This document shows positions 1-9,896 of a stretch of 44,555 nucleotides of DNA, piece after piece. Each line of letters begins with the position of its first letter. The stretch's first letter is position 1. The position numbers and the translations under genes were made by a program. The notes under the pieces were generated by a model. The model did no database searches. It saw nothing but the letters and a program-made list of their open reading frames with translations, and was not told the DNA's origin. Origin of the DNA: Lachnospiraceae bacterium (GTDB lineage Bacteria; Bacillota; Clostridia; Lachnospirales; Lachnospiraceae); NCBI GenBank assembly GCA_017526985.1, contig JAFXQR010000105.1, forward strand, positions 1 to 44,555, written 5' to 3'.

Positions 1-153
1 AACAATGTCGTTGCTCTTAAGAAACGTTACAAGGATCTGATGAAGATCTACCATCCGGATAACAGCTGCGGAGATCAGGAGATCCTGATCAAGATCAATG
101 AGGAATACGAAGAATTAAAGAGCCGTTTTGATTATGTTGGAAAACACGCCTGA
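1..153 (+). CDS. J-domain protein, C-terminal part (partial)
   Basis: The window opens inside this frame and the stop is TGA at 151-153, so only the last 50 residues are visible. They contain a helix-HPD-helix pattern (RYKDLMKIYHPD followed by INEEYEELKSRF), the hallmark of DnaJ J-domains; HPD is the tripeptide that stimulates DnaK ATPase. What lies upstream, and so whether this is DnaJ or a small J-domain protein, cannot be seen. The J-domain sits at the extreme C-terminus, which differs from canonical DnaJ and fits C-terminal J-domain proteins. No clear terminator follows before the rpmB promoter. Confidence 0.7.
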   Translation, partial: NNVVALKKRYKDLMKIYHPDNSCGDQEILIKINEEYEELKSRFDYVGKHA

Positions 154-195
154 AAAAAGATTTTCCCAAAAGCAACAAAATTACAAAAATAATGC

Positions 196-224
196 TTGCA
201 TTATTGTAAACAATCTGATAATAT
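196..224 (+). promoter_or_regulatory. Predicted promoter of rpmB
   Basis: TTGCAT (196-201), 17-base spacer, TAATAT (219-224), in an AT-rich stretch about 90 bases ahead of the rpmB start. Prediction from sequence only. Confidence 0.45.
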
Positions 225-314
225 AAGAGCGTTGTGGATACGAGAGATGTAGAAACGTATCTGATGGTTTGAGATAGAGCCAGATAAGATCCGAATAAAA
301 AGGAGGTGTTGAAG

Positions 315-500
315 ATGGCTAGGTGTGATGTTTGCGGAAAGGGTGCTCACTTTGGTAACAATGTCAGCCACTCTCACAGAAGATCGAATCATGTTTGGAA
401 TGCAAATATAAAGAACGTGAAATGCACGGTTAACGGTACTCCGAAGAGACTGCATGTTTGCACGACCTGCTTGAAGTCCGGTGCTGTAGAGCGCGCATAA
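315..500 (+). CDS. rpmB: 50S ribosomal protein L28
   Basis: L28 (61 residues) is a small protein of the large ribosomal subunit. The start MARCDVCGKGAHFGNNVSHSHRRSN is the family signature in outline. Two CxxC pairs (CDVC near the N-terminus and CTTC near the C-terminus) mark the zinc-binding form. The ATG at 315 is chosen because AGGAGG at 301-306 sits 8 bases before it; a GTG at 306 in the same frame would overlap that ribosome site. The gene is monocistronic, with its own promoter upstream and a strong terminator 24 bases after the stop, as is usual for rpmB in Clostridia. Confidence 0.97.
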   Translation: MARCDVCGKGAHFGNNVSHSHRRSNHVWNANIKNVKCTVNGTPKRLHVCTTCLKSGAVERA

Positions 501-523
501 GTTTTGGATTCGTTTTGATTCAC

Positions 524-552
524 AAAAAACCACTGCATAAGTGGTTTTTTTA
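524..552 (+). terminator. Rho-independent terminator of rpmB
   Basis: Perfect 11-bp stem AAAAAACCACT / AGTGGTTTTTT with a 5-base GCATA loop and a T run. Being A/T symmetrical, it could work in both directions. Confidence 0.85.
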
Positions 553-581
553 TTGCAATCCGAGCGCTTATCATATATAAT
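553..581 (+). promoter_or_regulatory. Predicted promoter of the Asp23-DAK2-recG operon
   Basis: TTGCAA (553-558), 17-base spacer, TATAAT (576-581), directly after the rpmB terminator and 47 bases before the Asp23 start. Good match to the housekeeping sigma consensus. Confidence 0.65.
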
Positions 582-627
582 ATGTGTGTTGTTTTTTGCA
601 TTTTGAATAGTTAAAGGAGGGCATCGT

Positions 628-984
628 ATGAAAAGCTCTGTTGATACACATATGGGCAGCATTCAGATCGATAAATCCGTGATCGCGCAGTATGCCGGCA
701 CGGTTGCCAACGAATGCTTTGGCATTGTCGGTATGGCGAGTGTAAATGCAAAGGAAGGTTTGGTCCGCATTTTGAAAAAAGAAAATGTGTACCATGGCAT
801 CAATATCAAAAATCAGAACGGTAAGCTGGTCCTGGACTTCCATGTGATCGTAGCATATGGCGTCAGCATTCTTGCTGTTACAGAGAATCTCATCAGCAAT
901 GTGAAATATAAAGTAGAGAATTATACGGGCCTGGAAGTAGAAAAGATCAACATTTTTGTTGAAGGCGTCCGTGTGATCGATTAA
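628..984 (+). CDS. Asp23/Gls24 family envelope stress response protein (YloU-like)
   Basis: 118 residues, the usual length for the family, with Asp23 features such as SIQIDKSVIAQYAG at the N-terminus and VKYKVENYTGLEV-INIFVEGV towards the end. Family members are cytosolic proteins linked to envelope homeostasis; the exact role of YloU is not established. AAAGGAGG lies 8 bases before the ATG. It is followed after 14 bases by the DAK2-domain gene, the same pairing as yloU-yloV in Bacillus, and probably shares a transcript with it and recG from the promoter at 553-581. Confidence 0.92.
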   Translation: MKSSVDTHMGSIQIDKSVIAQYAGTVANECFGIVGMASVNAKEGLVRILKKENVYHGINIKNQNGKLVLDFHVIVAYGVSILAVTENLISNVKYKVENYTGLEVEKINIFVEGVRVID

Positions 985-998
985 GGAGGAAGACGGAA

Positions 999-2660
999 GT
1001 GGCAGTAAATACAGTAGACGCAAAGCTGATCGCAAAAATGTTTCTTGCCGGAGCGAAGAATCTGGAGGCACAGAAGGAACATATCAATGAACTGAATGTC
1101 TTCCCGGTTCCGGATGGCGATACCGGTACCAATATGACACTGACGATCATGTCCGCGGCAAAGGATGTTTATTCTCTGCAGGATCCGGATATGGCGACTT
1201 TGTGCAAGAGCATTTCTTCCGGGTCTTTGCGTGGCGCACGCGGAAACTCCGGTGTTATCCTGAGCCAGTTGTTCCGCGGTTTTACCAAGGTGATCAAGAC
1301 CTATGATGAGATCGATGTAGCTGTGATCTCTGCCGGCTGTGATAAAGCAGTGGAATCTGCTTACAAAGCAGTTATGCAGCCGAAGGAAGGTACAATCCTC
1401 ACAGTTGCAAAGGGAATCGCTGAAAAGGCAAATCAGGTATTCGAAAGCGGCGAAACAGACATCGATGCTATGTTCAAGCAGGTGATCGAGCATGCAAAGA
1501 GGGTTCTGGACGAGACTCCGGAATTGTTACCGGTTTTGAAAGAAGCCGGTGTGGTTGACTCCGGTGGCGCCGGTCTGTTAGCGGTATTGGAAGGTATGTA
1601 TGACGGTTTCTGCGGTAAAGGCATTGAATTTACCATGGACGAGGAAACCTCTCAGGCAGCCGGTGAGATCCGTCATTTTGAAACGGAAGAACCGAAAAAG
1701 AAAGAGTATCGTTTCCTGTATCATACCACTCTGTCTCTGGAGCTGGACAAAGCTTTCCGCATGCAGAGCGAGCAGGAAGTGCGCAAATATATGGAGGCAG
1801 TCGGTGATGAGGTGGCGATCTCTGTTGATGAGAGTATCGTAAATGTCAGCGTCAACACCAACGATCCCGGTATGGTACTGCAGAAAGCATTAAAATATGG
1901 CGAACTGATCGATGTACAGGTGATCAATCGTAAGCATGCTGACGAAAAGAACGACAGCACAAGTAAAAAGGCAGAAGCTCCGGCGCCGGAAATGCCGAAA
2001 AAGGACATTGGCTTTATTGCAGTATCCGCAGGCGACGGGATCGGTGAGATCTTTACCAATCTGGGCGTTGATTATCTGATCCAGGGCGGTCAGACCATGA
2101 ATCCCAGTACGGAAGATATGCTGAATGCCATTGCGAAGGTAAATGCGGATCATATCTTTATCTTCCCGAATAACAAAAATATTATCTTAGCTGCCAATCA
2201 GGCACGGGATATGACCAAGGACAAGGACATCATTGTTATGCCGTCCAAGACGGTACCACAGTGTATTTCCGCAATGGTCGCTTATATGCCGGAGAGTTCC
2301 GTAGCAGAGAATGAAGCAGCTATGACGGAAGCTATGAGCAATGTACAGACCGGTTCCGTTACCTATGCGGTACGGGATACTTCTATCGATGGTGTCGAGA
2401 TCCATCAGGATGATTATATGGGCATCGGCGATAAGGGCATCTTATCCAACGGAAAAGATATCGAAGAAGTGATCCTGAAGATGCTGGAAAAGATGGCAAA
2501 TGCGGAGTCCTCCCTGATCAGCATCTATTACGGCTCCGATGTATCAGAATCCGATGCGGATGTGATCCGCTCAAAGATCGCAGACAAGTATCCTTCGCTG
2601 GATGTTGAATTCCAGAGAGGCGGTCAACCGGTTTATTACTACATCCTTTCGGTGGAATAA
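999..2660 (+). CDS. DAK2 domain protein, YloV/FakA-type fatty acid kinase catalytic subunit
   Basis: 553 residues. The N-terminal DAK2 (DhaL-like) domain, about residues 5-205, shows the nucleotide and metal-binding signature NVFPVPDGDTGTNM, then SLRGARGNSGVILSQLFRG and DSGGAGLL. A variable middle region and a C-terminal YloV domain, about 320-553, follow. In Staphylococcus, FakA phosphorylates fatty acids carried by FakB (DegV-family) proteins; the same reaction is inferred here. No FakB gene is in the window. Start is GTG at 999, preceded by AAGGAGGAAG. The stop TAA overlaps the recG ATG by one base, so the two are translationally coupled. Confidence 0.93.
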   Translation: MAVNTVDAKLIAKMFLAGAKNLEAQKEHINELNVFPVPDGDTGTNMTLTIMSAAKDVYSLQDPDMATLCKSISSGSLRGARGNSGVILSQLFRGFTKVIKTYDEIDVAVISAGCDKAVESAYKAVMQPKEGTILTVAKGIAEKANQVFESGETDIDAMFKQVIEHAKRVLDETPELLPVLKEAGVVDSGGAGLLAVLEGMYDGFCGKGIEFTMDEETSQAAGEIRHFETEEPKKKEYRFLYHTTLSLELDKAFRMQSEQEVRKYMEAVGDEVAISVDESIVNVSVNTNDPGMVLQKALKYGELIDVQVINRKHADEKNDSTSKKAEAPAPEMPKKDIGFIAVSAGDGIGEIFTNLGVDYLIQGGQTMNPSTEDMLNAIAKVNADHIFIFPNNKNIILAANQARDMTKDKDIIVMPSKTVPQCISAMVAYMPESSVAENEAAMTEAMSNVQTGSVTYAVRDTSIDGVEIHQDDYMGIGDKGILSNGKDIEEVILKMLEKMANAESSLISIYYGSDVSESDADVIRSKIADKYPSLDVEFQRGGQPVYYYILSVE

Positions 2661-4750
2661 TGCAGTTAAACGATCCGATAACTAAAATCAAGGGCATCGG
2701 CGAAAAAAGCGCGGAAGCCTTCTATGCAGCAGGTATTTACACAGTAAATGGCCTGCTGCATTATTTTCCGCGCAATTATACCACTATGCCGGAAGCGGTA
2801 ACGATCCGGGAGATCACGAAGGAAGGGCGCAAAACCATCTTTGGAAAGATCATGAGCACGCCGGCGATGTTTTCGAGCCGCGGAAAAACCATTCTATCTT
2901 TCTATGTCAGTGACGGTACGGGTCGAATCAAGATCAATCTTTTTAACATGCCCTATATGCGCAAGCAGATCCAGCCCGGACGGGAATGGTATTTTTCCGG
3001 TGCCTGCTCCCTGAAGGGGACGGAGATCTTGATGAGTCAGCCCAAATTCCTTTCCAAAGAGCAGTACGAGGCGGAATGCGGCTTTTTGGCGCCTGTGTAT
3101 CCTCTGCGCAAGGATCTGACCAATACCAGGCTACAAAAAGCCTTAAAAGAAGTTTTATATCTTTGTGAAGACATTCATGAATACCTTCCAGAAGACATTC
3201 GGGCCGGAGAGAATTTGTTATCCATCCCGGAGGCAATCCGTCAGATGCATTTTCCGGGGAGTATGGAAGATGTATATGCTGCCAGAAAGCGTCTGGCTTT
3301 TGATGAGTTTTTTCTGTTTCTGGCCCGCATGGAACTCTTAAAACAGGGGCCGGAAAAGCAGACAAGCCATTTTGTTTATCCGGAAAAACGATCACAGGCT
3401 GCTGCAGAAAGCCTTCTCAAACAATTGCCTTATACCTTGACCAATGCGCAAAAACGAACCATTTCGGAAATCCAAAAAGATCTTGCCTCCGGTTTTTGCA
3501 TGAACCGTCTGGTGCAGGGGGATGTAGGCTCCGGAAAGACTATCGTAGCCTTTGCAGCAGCTTTAGCCGTGGTGCAAGCCGGCAGTCAGGCTGCTCTTAT
3601 GGCACCGACGGAAGTCCTGGCAGCGCAGCATTACAACGATATTTGTGAAATGAGCGAAAAATATGACCTTCCGTTTCGTCCGGCATTATTGACCGGATCG
3701 GTAAAAGCGTCCGAAAAGAAACGGATCAAGGCAGCGATTGCCGATGGCTCAGTCAATTTTATGATCGGCACTCAGGCACTGATCCAGGAAGATGTGGAAA
3801 CCCGGGACCTGGCATTTATCATAACCGATGAACAGCATCGTTTTGGTGTGCGTCAACGCATGGAACTGGCAAAGAAAGGATGCGAACCTCATGTTCTGGT
3901 CATGTCTGCCACGCCGATCCCGCGCACATTAGGATTGATCCTCTACGGTGATCTGGATGTGTCATTGATCGACGAACTCCCGGCCAAGCGCCTGCCGATC
4001 AAGAACTCTGTCGTAGATGCGTCCTATCGTACCAAATTATACCAGTTTATCATCAAACGGATCCGCGAAGGACGCCAGGCCTATATCATCTGCCCCATGG
4101 TAGAGCCGGGTGAAGAGGGCACAGAGATCACGGAAGGTTTGGCAAATGTCGTGGACTATTCGGAAGATCTGAAACAAAAATTTCCGCCGGATGTAACTAT
4201 CGATATGCTACATGGCCGTATGAAACCCGCCGAAAAAAATGCGATCATGCAGCGCTTTGCAAGCGGGGAAACAAAGCTGCTGGTTTCTACCACAGTAGTC
4301 GAAGTAGGTGTGAATGTACCAAACGCCACTGTGATGATGGTAGAAAATGCTGAGCGATTTGGTCTGGCCCAGCTTCACCAGCTGCGTGGGCGTGTCGGCC
4401 GCGGGGAATGGCAGTCGTATTGTATATTTGTTGCCGGTTCCGATGACGGCGAGATCAGCAAACGCACCCAGGAACGCCTGCATATCCTATCCGAAACGAA
4501 TGATGGTTTCCGGATCGCAGAGGAAGACTTAAAACAACGCGGCCCCGGCGATTTCTTCGGCTTGCGTCAGTCCGGCCTGCCATATTTTAAGATCGCGGAT
4601 ATCTATACGGATGCGGAGCTGTTAAAACGCGTGAAACGGATCGTGTGTGAAATGATCACCACCGGTTCTGAATCGCTGGCAAATTTACGACAGGCATTAT
4701 ACGAGAAAGAAGAGATGGATTATATCGATTTTCATGGCATTTGCCTGTGA
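2660..4750 (+). CDS. recG: ATP-dependent DNA helicase RecG
   Basis: 696 residues, normal for RecG. Order: wedge/OB-fold (about 1-250, opening with the DPITKIKGIGEKSA pattern), then superfamily-2 helicase motifs. Walker A is GDVGSGKT, motif II is the RecG-specific DEQHRFG, motif III is MSATPIPRTL, and motif VI lies in QLRGRVGRG, with the C-terminal RecG block after it. RecG remodels stalled forks and Holliday junctions. The ATG shares a base with the stop of the DAK2 gene, the conserved yloV-recG arrangement of Firmicutes. An extended -10 promoter for the next gene starts 5 bases after the stop. Confidence 0.98.
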   Translation: MQLNDPITKIKGIGEKSAEAFYAAGIYTVNGLLHYFPRNYTTMPEAVTIREITKEGRKTIFGKIMSTPAMFSSRGKTILSFYVSDGTGRIKINLFNMPYMRKQIQPGREWYFSGACSLKGTEILMSQPKFLSKEQYEAECGFLAPVYPLRKDLTNTRLQKALKEVLYLCEDIHEYLPEDIRAGENLLSIPEAIRQMHFPGSMEDVYAARKRLAFDEFFLFLARMELLKQGPEKQTSHFVYPEKRSQAAAESLLKQLPYTLTNAQKRTISEIQKDLASGFCMNRLVQGDVGSGKTIVAFAAALAVVQAGSQAALMAPTEVLAAQHYNDICEMSEKYDLPFRPALLTGSVKASEKKRIKAAIADGSVNFMIGTQALIQEDVETRDLAFIITDEQHRFGVRQRMELAKKGCEPHVLVMSATPIPRTLGLILYGDLDVSLIDELPAKRLPIKNSVVDASYRTKLYQFIIKRIREGRQAYIICPMVEPGEEGTEITEGLANVVDYSEDLKQKFPPDVTIDMLHGRMKPAEKNAIMQRFASGETKLLVSTTVVEVGVNVPNATVMMVENAERFGLAQLHQLRGRVGRGEWQSYCIFVAGSDDGEISKRTQERLHILSETNDGFRIAEEDLKQRGPGDFFGLRQSGLPYFKIADIYTDAELLKRVKRIVCEMITTGSESLANLRQALYEKEEMDYIDFHGICL

Positions 4751-4754
4751 TGTA

Positions 4755-4763
4755 TGATATAAT
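4755..4763 (+). promoter_or_regulatory. Predicted extended -10 promoter for the EAL/kinase cluster
   Basis: TGATATAAT: extended -10 TG plus a perfect TATAAT hexamer, 42 bases before the GTG start at 4806. No good -35 hexamer is visible, as often with extended -10 promoters. Confidence 0.5.
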
Positions 4764-4805
4764 CAACTGTAGAGCAGGTGGTATTTCACATATTCGGGGG
4801 TTAGA

Positions 4806-7800
4806 GTGGGGTATTATCTACAGGGGTTATTTAATTCATCTTTTTATATTACAGGCTTTCTGATCTGCCTGTGTTGTTTGATTTACACCCACATTCAGGG
4901 ACATATCAGCCGTACCCATAATCGTTTTTTTATCTTTTTGATGTTTGATGTGATGCTGAACGCTCTGGCTTGCATCGTAAACGACTATACAACCCCCATC
5001 GCTGCACGGGATACCGTTGCCGCCTTTTTTCAGAATGTTGCCTGTTTTGTATATTTTTCCACGCACTCTGCACTGGGACCTATGTTTTATGTCTATCTGA
5101 TCTATGCTACCGGATCCATCTACCGGCATCGCCGGAAGAAAGTGCGCTTTTCCCTGCTCATGGTCCCCTTTATGCTTATGGAAATTGCCGTGATCATGAA
5201 TTTTCAAAATCACTGGCTGTTTTATCTGGATGCAGACCGGGTTTATCACCGTCAAAACGGCATGTATCTGATCTATGCGATCTCTGCATATTACTTTTTC
5301 ATGGCCATCGCAGAAAGTCTTTTGTACTGGCGTGTTTCTACGAAACGCCGCCGAAGCGGTATGATGTATATGCTCATCATTACACTGGTTGGTATCCTGA
5401 TCCAGATGATCTTTCCGAAACTGGAAGTGGAAGTCTTTTCCGAAAGCCTGGCATTGCTGGGAGTAATGCTCTTCATCGAAGACGAAGATGACCGGATCGA
5501 TGCAACCTGCCGGTTGTACAATCGCGTGGCGTTAATGCAGGATCTGAACAGTCTCTTTATGATGAAACAGTTTTTTGATCTGATCGTCGTACATATCTAT
5601 AATCCCGGAATGCTCAATAAGGTCACCGGAAATATCTCTAAGGAAGAACTGCCAAAGAGCGTAGGTTCCTACTTAAAAAATCTGAACCGAAACTATGAGG
5701 TCTACCGGATTTCCCTGAATACTTTTGCCCTGACAAATGTGCGGACCGATACGGAAAACAATACCGATCTGCTTACTACGATCCGTAAGCGATTTACGGA
5801 GCCCTGGGATTATGAGGGGGTAGAGATCAACCTGAATGTCCTGATCATGCAAGCCTCCTATCCGGATGAGATCGAATCCATGGAAGACGTACTTCGCATG
5901 ACAGATGCCGCCACCGGAGTGATCACAGATACCCGGGTATTGCGTGGCGGTGAACTGGATTATCTCTCCAGAGAAGCGGAGATTTCCCTTGCTCTGCGCC
6001 GTGGTTTTCAGGAACACTCGTATGAAGTTTACTATCAGCCGGTATATTTTCTGGAAAATATGAGTATTCATGCCGCCGAGGCTCTGATCCGTCTGCATGA
6101 TGAAAAACTGGGAGACATACCTCCGGCAGAGTTTATACCTGTTGCGGAACGAGACGGTATCATCGATGAGATCGGGAATTTTGTTCTGGAAGAAGCATGC
6201 ATGTTTTTGAGCAGCGGTCTGCCGGGGCAGATGGGGATCGAGTATATCAGTGTCAATCTATCCGTCGTTCAGTGCATGCGTAGCGGATTTGCTGCCTTTG
6301 CCAAAGATCTGACTGCCAGGTACGATATCGCACCTTCCCTCATCAGCTTTGAGATCAAGGAGTCTACCGCTGTCGGAGACCTGCCGCTATTATTAAATGC
6401 CATCCGATCCCTGCGAAACTATGGTTTTCGGTTTTCCATGGATAGCTACGGAACCGGATTTTCGGATATGCACGCATTATATGCGCTGGATTTTGATGTG
6501 ATCAAGATCGACCGCAGCATATTAAATCGTGCAGAAGACAAGGTGGGACGCATCGTATTGGAAAGCTGCGTGCGTATGATACGTGAAATGAAACGCCGCA
6601 TTCTGGTAGAAGGCGTGGAGACGAAGGAACAGATCGATCTACTCAAACGCCTGGAGGTTGATTATGTGCAAGGGTACTATTCCTCCAAACCGATCACAAA
6701 GAACGAACTGCTGGGCATTCTGCGAGTAACAGAACTGGCGCGCATGGAAGAGCAGCGTGCCAATGCCGCATCCGAAGCCAAATCCAGTTTTCTGGCCAAT
6801 ATGTCTCACGAGATCCGTACGCCCATCAATGCAGTACTCGGTATGAACGAGATGATCCAGCGGGAATGCGACGAACCGGCGATCATGGAATATGCCAAAG
6901 AAATTGAGATCGCAGGGCGCAACCTGCTGTCACTGGTAAATAATATCCTGGATTATTCCAAGATCGAGGCTGGTGAAATGGAGATCGTAGAAGCGGAATA
7001 TGACCTGAAAAAAGCCTTAAGTGATGTGATCCGCTCTACTTACCGCAAAACCCAGGACAAGCAGCTTTCGTTTCGTGTAAACATCTCCGACGAACTGCCG
7101 GCAAGGCTGTTCGGTGATGAATACCGTCTGAAACAGATCTTGACCAACTTACTGAATAATGCGGTCAAATACACGCAGGAAGGCGGCGTACGACTGGTGA
7201 TGAGCTGCGAGCCGTATTCGGACGAAGAAATTGTTTTATCCATCGATGTAGAAGATACCGGCTGCGGCATCCGCGAAGAAGATCAGGACAAACTGTATGA
7301 GATGTTTCAGCGACTGGATATGGAGCGTAACCGAACAATCGAGGGTAGTGGACTGGGCCTGGCCATCAGTTATCAGTTACTGCAGATGATGCAAGGTGAG
7401 ATCTCCGTGGACAGTGTATATGGTGAGAGTTCCACCTTCCATGTGAGTCTGATCCAGAAAGCTACTACACAGACGCATATCGAGCCGTTTCAGGCGGATG
7501 AACTCAAAGCAATCTTCCGGGGAGCTGTCACAAGACGCTTTGAGGCACCGGATGCAAAGATCCTGATCGTAGATGATACACCGCTGAATCATACCGTTAT
7601 GAAGGAATTACTGAAAACGACAAAGATCCAGATCGATTCTGCCTATTCCGGCGATGAAGGTCTGGCCCAGGCGGAAGCAAAGTATTACGATCTGATCTTT
7701 TTGGACAAAAAGATGCCGGGGAAGAGCGGAGAAGAAACATTGAAAGAGTTGCGCGCTGCCAAAACAAGTGCCAGCCGGCGCTCGACTGTGATCTCGTTAA

Positions 7801-7940
7801 GTGCGGACAATATGCCCGGTATGGGAGATGCTGAGCGTAAGAGCGGATATGATGACTATTTGGGAAAGCCGGTTGAGAGTGAAAAACTGATGGAAACTCT
7901 GGTAAAGTATCTGCCGGAGAGTAAGGTGTTTTACAGTTAA
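4806..7940 (+). CDS. 7TM / degenerate GGDEF / EAL / histidine kinase / receiver hybrid protein (paralogue 1)
   Basis: 1044 residues. About 1-225: seven predicted membrane segments, an unnamed sensor. About 235-370: a GGDEF-like fold recognised by its 'LYNRVAL' entry, but the GGDEF loop reads ISLNTF, so cyclase activity is not expected. About 390-640: EAL domain with E425 of EAL, NLS, IKID, VEGVE and QG intact, but the catalytic Asp pair is D546-S547. About 655-720: HisKA with H668 in SHEIRTP. HATPase with N box NLLNNAVKY, DTGCG and GSGLGL. About 915-1040: receiver with D967. It begins with GTG. It probably joins c-di-GMP binding or hydrolysis to a phosphorelay; input and output are unknown. 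Two paralogues follow, the first after an 18-base gap. Confidence 0.88.
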   Translation: MGYYLQGLFNSSFYITGFLICLCCLIYTHIQGHISRTHNRFFIFLMFDVMLNALACIVNDYTTPIAARDTVAAFFQNVACFVYFSTHSALGPMFYVYLIYATGSIYRHRRKKVRFSLLMVPFMLMEIAVIMNFQNHWLFYLDADRVYHRQNGMYLIYAISAYYFFMAIAESLLYWRVSTKRRRSGMMYMLIITLVGILIQMIFPKLEVEVFSESLALLGVMLFIEDEDDRIDATCRLYNRVALMQDLNSLFMMKQFFDLIVVHIYNPGMLNKVTGNISKEELPKSVGSYLKNLNRNYEVYRISLNTFALTNVRTDTENNTDLLTTIRKRFTEPWDYEGVEINLNVLIMQASYPDEIESMEDVLRMTDAATGVITDTRVLRGGELDYLSREAEISLALRRGFQEHSYEVYYQPVYFLENMSIHAAEALIRLHDEKLGDIPPAEFIPVAERDGIIDEIGNFVLEEACMFLSSGLPGQMGIEYISVNLSVVQCMRSGFAAFAKDLTARYDIAPSLISFEIKESTAVGDLPLLLNAIRSLRNYGFRFSMDSYGTGFSDMHALYALDFDVIKIDRSILNRAEDKVGRIVLESCVRMIREMKRRILVEGVETKEQIDLLKRLEVDYVQGYYSSKPITKNELLGILRVTELARMEEQRANAASEAKSSFLANMSHEIRTPINAVLGMNEMIQRECDEPAIMEYAKEIEIAGRNLLSLVNNILDYSKIEAGEMEIVEAEYDLKKALSDVIRSTYRKTQDKQLSFRVNISDELPARLFGDEYRLKQILTNLLNNAVKYTQEGGVRLVMSCEPYSDEEIVLSIDVEDTGCGIREEDQDKLYEMFQRLDMERNRTIEGSGLGLAISYQLLQMMQGEISVDSVYGESSTFHVSLIQKATTQTHIEPFQADELKAIFRGAVTRRFEAPDAKILIVDDTPLNHTVMKELLKTTKIQIDSAYSGDEGLAQAEAKYYDLIFLDKKMPGKSGEETLKELRAAKTSASRRSTVISLSADNMPGMGDAERKSGYDDYLGKPVESEKLMETLVKYLPESKVFYS

Positions 7941-7958
7941 GGAGCGGATAATAAGCGA

Positions 7959-9872
7959 ATGACGATTGAGATTTTTAATCAAACTGCAATGCTGCTGGGC
8001 GCTGCACTGGTATCGATCACGATACTGGTATACAGTCTTGTGCAAAATCGTACCAGTCGTCAGCAAAACCGTTTGTTCCTGGGCCTGATGCTGAATGTGA
8101 TGATCGCATCCATTGCTACGATCATCCGGTATTATGCTGCGCCTTATGCTCCGGATTCGGAAATTGCCACGATCACGATCAAAATCTCGCATCTGGTGTA
8201 CTATGCACTCCATAATATCCTGGCTATGATGTTCGGCATCTATGTGACCAAAGTCAATTCCTCCTGGGTACGCATGAAGATTTGGATGTATTATCTGTAT
8301 GTTGCGCCATGCACGATTCTGGAGATCCTGATTCTTACCAACCCGATGCATCAGATGTTCTTTTATTACGATGCGCAGATGAATGTATACCGTAACTTTA
8401 TGGTACTGCCCATGTATGCCGTTTCCATCGGATATATCCTGTTTGCACTGACCAATCTGATGTTTCACTGGAGTGCCATTACCAAAAAGAGACAGATCTC
8501 GCTGATGTTTTACTTTGGCCTGGTGTTTGCCGGCATGATCATACAGATGATCAACAGCAATATCAAAACCGAATTACTTACCGAAGCGCTGGCTCTCATC
8601 GGTGTGATGCTCTTTATCGAAAAAGAAGATGACCGTATCGATCTGACCTGCGGTATCTATAATCGTGCAGCCATGGTTCAGGATATCCGTAACTATATGC
8701 GTATGGGCCAGAAGATCCAGGTGATCTGCATACGCCTCACCAATCATGATCTGATCCTGCGGCTGGCCGGAGAAAGCAGTCTGGATACCTTAAACCGTAC
8801 GGTAAGCAAATATTTTAAGGAATGCTGTCCGTGGTACGAGATCTATCATGCAACACCGGTGTGCTTTATGATCGTCAATACCGGCACGCCGGAAGATGCG
8901 GTTGCTCTTTCCGAAAAGATCTATGTCCGTTTTATCAATGGATTGTATATGCCGGGAGCGGAAACACCCATCAATGCCACCATACTCCGGGCATCCGTTC
9001 CGGAGGAACTGGTATCCGTTTCCGATGTGCTGCTGATGTGCGATGCTTCCCTGCCCGAAAAACAACAGAAGGGGATCGTCTGCGGTAAACGACTGGCTTA
9101 TCTGCGTCGCAACAGTGATGTGGAAGAGGCGATCACCCGTGGCTTACGGGAACGGAATTTTGAGATCTTTTACCAGACAGTGCATCGTACAGAGGACCTG
9201 CAACCCTTTGCAGTCAAAGCATTGGTACGATTAAAAGACCCGATCCTGGGCGATGTGATGCCGGGAGAGTTTATCCCCCAGGCGGAACGAACCGGCCAGA
9301 TCCATGAACTGGGCAACCGGATCCTGGAGGAAGTGTGTGATTTTATCTGCAGCGGACTTCCGGCCAGGCTGGGACTGGAATGCATCAATGTCAATCTTTC
9401 CTTTGTACAATGTATGCAGCCCGGATTTACAGAACGGGTAAAAAGTATTGTAGAAAGCCATCATATCCGATCTTCCATGCTGAATTTTGAGATCACGAAA
9501 CCCGTCAATAAAGAAGATTATGAGATTCTGGATCATGTGATCCGGGATCTGAAAAAAGAAGGCTTTTTATTCTCCATGGAGGATTTCGGGGCCGGCTATT
9601 CCAATGTGGAGTCTGTCCTGTCTCTGGATTTTGATGTGGTCAAGATTGACAAATCTATACTCTGGGCAGCGGCGGAATCCGAGGTAGGGCGTATCGTATT
9701 GTCCAGTTCCATTCGAATGATACGGGATCTGAACCGCAGGATATTGGTAGAAGGCGTCGAAAACGAGTCTCAGATCAAACTGCTCACAGAGCTTGGTGCG
9801 GATTATCTGCAGGGATTTTATTTTTCAAAACCGGTCTCCAGAGAAACTCTCGAAGCCAACGGGATCGGTTGA
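7959..9872 (+). CDS. 7TM / degenerate GGDEF / degenerate EAL protein (paralogue 2, no kinase)
   Basis: 637 residues, aligned with the N-terminal two thirds of its neighbours and ending just after the EAL domain. Seven predicted membrane segments (about 5-225) precede a GGDEF-like domain ('IYNRAAM' entry) whose signature loop reads TPVCF. The EAL domain has lost several catalytic residues. The EAL glutamate is K420 (VKAL), the ExTE motif ends in K (FEITK), and the Asp pair is E541-D542. Overall fold motifs NLS, VKID, VEGVE and QGFYFSKP remain. Enzymatic activity is therefore unlikely; a c-di-GMP sensing or partner-modulating role is inference. TAAGGAG lies 14 bases before the ATG, a rather long spacing. 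It is co-directional with and close to both flanking paralogues. Confidence 0.88.
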   Translation: MTIEIFNQTAMLLGAALVSITILVYSLVQNRTSRQQNRLFLGLMLNVMIASIATIIRYYAAPYAPDSEIATITIKISHLVYYALHNILAMMFGIYVTKVNSSWVRMKIWMYYLYVAPCTILEILILTNPMHQMFFYYDAQMNVYRNFMVLPMYAVSIGYILFALTNLMFHWSAITKKRQISLMFYFGLVFAGMIIQMINSNIKTELLTEALALIGVMLFIEKEDDRIDLTCGIYNRAAMVQDIRNYMRMGQKIQVICIRLTNHDLILRLAGESSLDTLNRTVSKYFKECCPWYEIYHATPVCFMIVNTGTPEDAVALSEKIYVRFINGLYMPGAETPINATILRASVPEELVSVSDVLLMCDASLPEKQQKGIVCGKRLAYLRRNSDVEEAITRGLRERNFEIFYQTVHRTEDLQPFAVKALVRLKDPILGDVMPGEFIPQAERTGQIHELGNRILEEVCDFICSGLPARLGLECINVNLSFVQCMQPGFTERVKSIVESHHIRSSMLNFEITKPVNKEDYEILDHVIRDLKKEGFLFSMEDFGAGYSNVESVLSLDFDVVKIDKSILWAAAESEVGRIVLSSSIRMIRDLNRRILVEGVENESQIKLLTELGADYLQGFYFSKPVSRETLEANGIG

Positions 9873-9896
9873 TGCAAGGGATGATAAGGGGTTCTT

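Noticed and set aside
571-1493. Long minus-strand frames opposite the Asp23 and DAK2 genes
   Set aside because: They lack ribosome sites and lie antisense to clearly conserved genes; they mirror codon bias.
4970-5491. A 173-codon plus-strand frame inside the first EAL hybrid
   Set aside because: Out of frame with a well-conserved membrane domain and without a ribosome site or recognisable motif.
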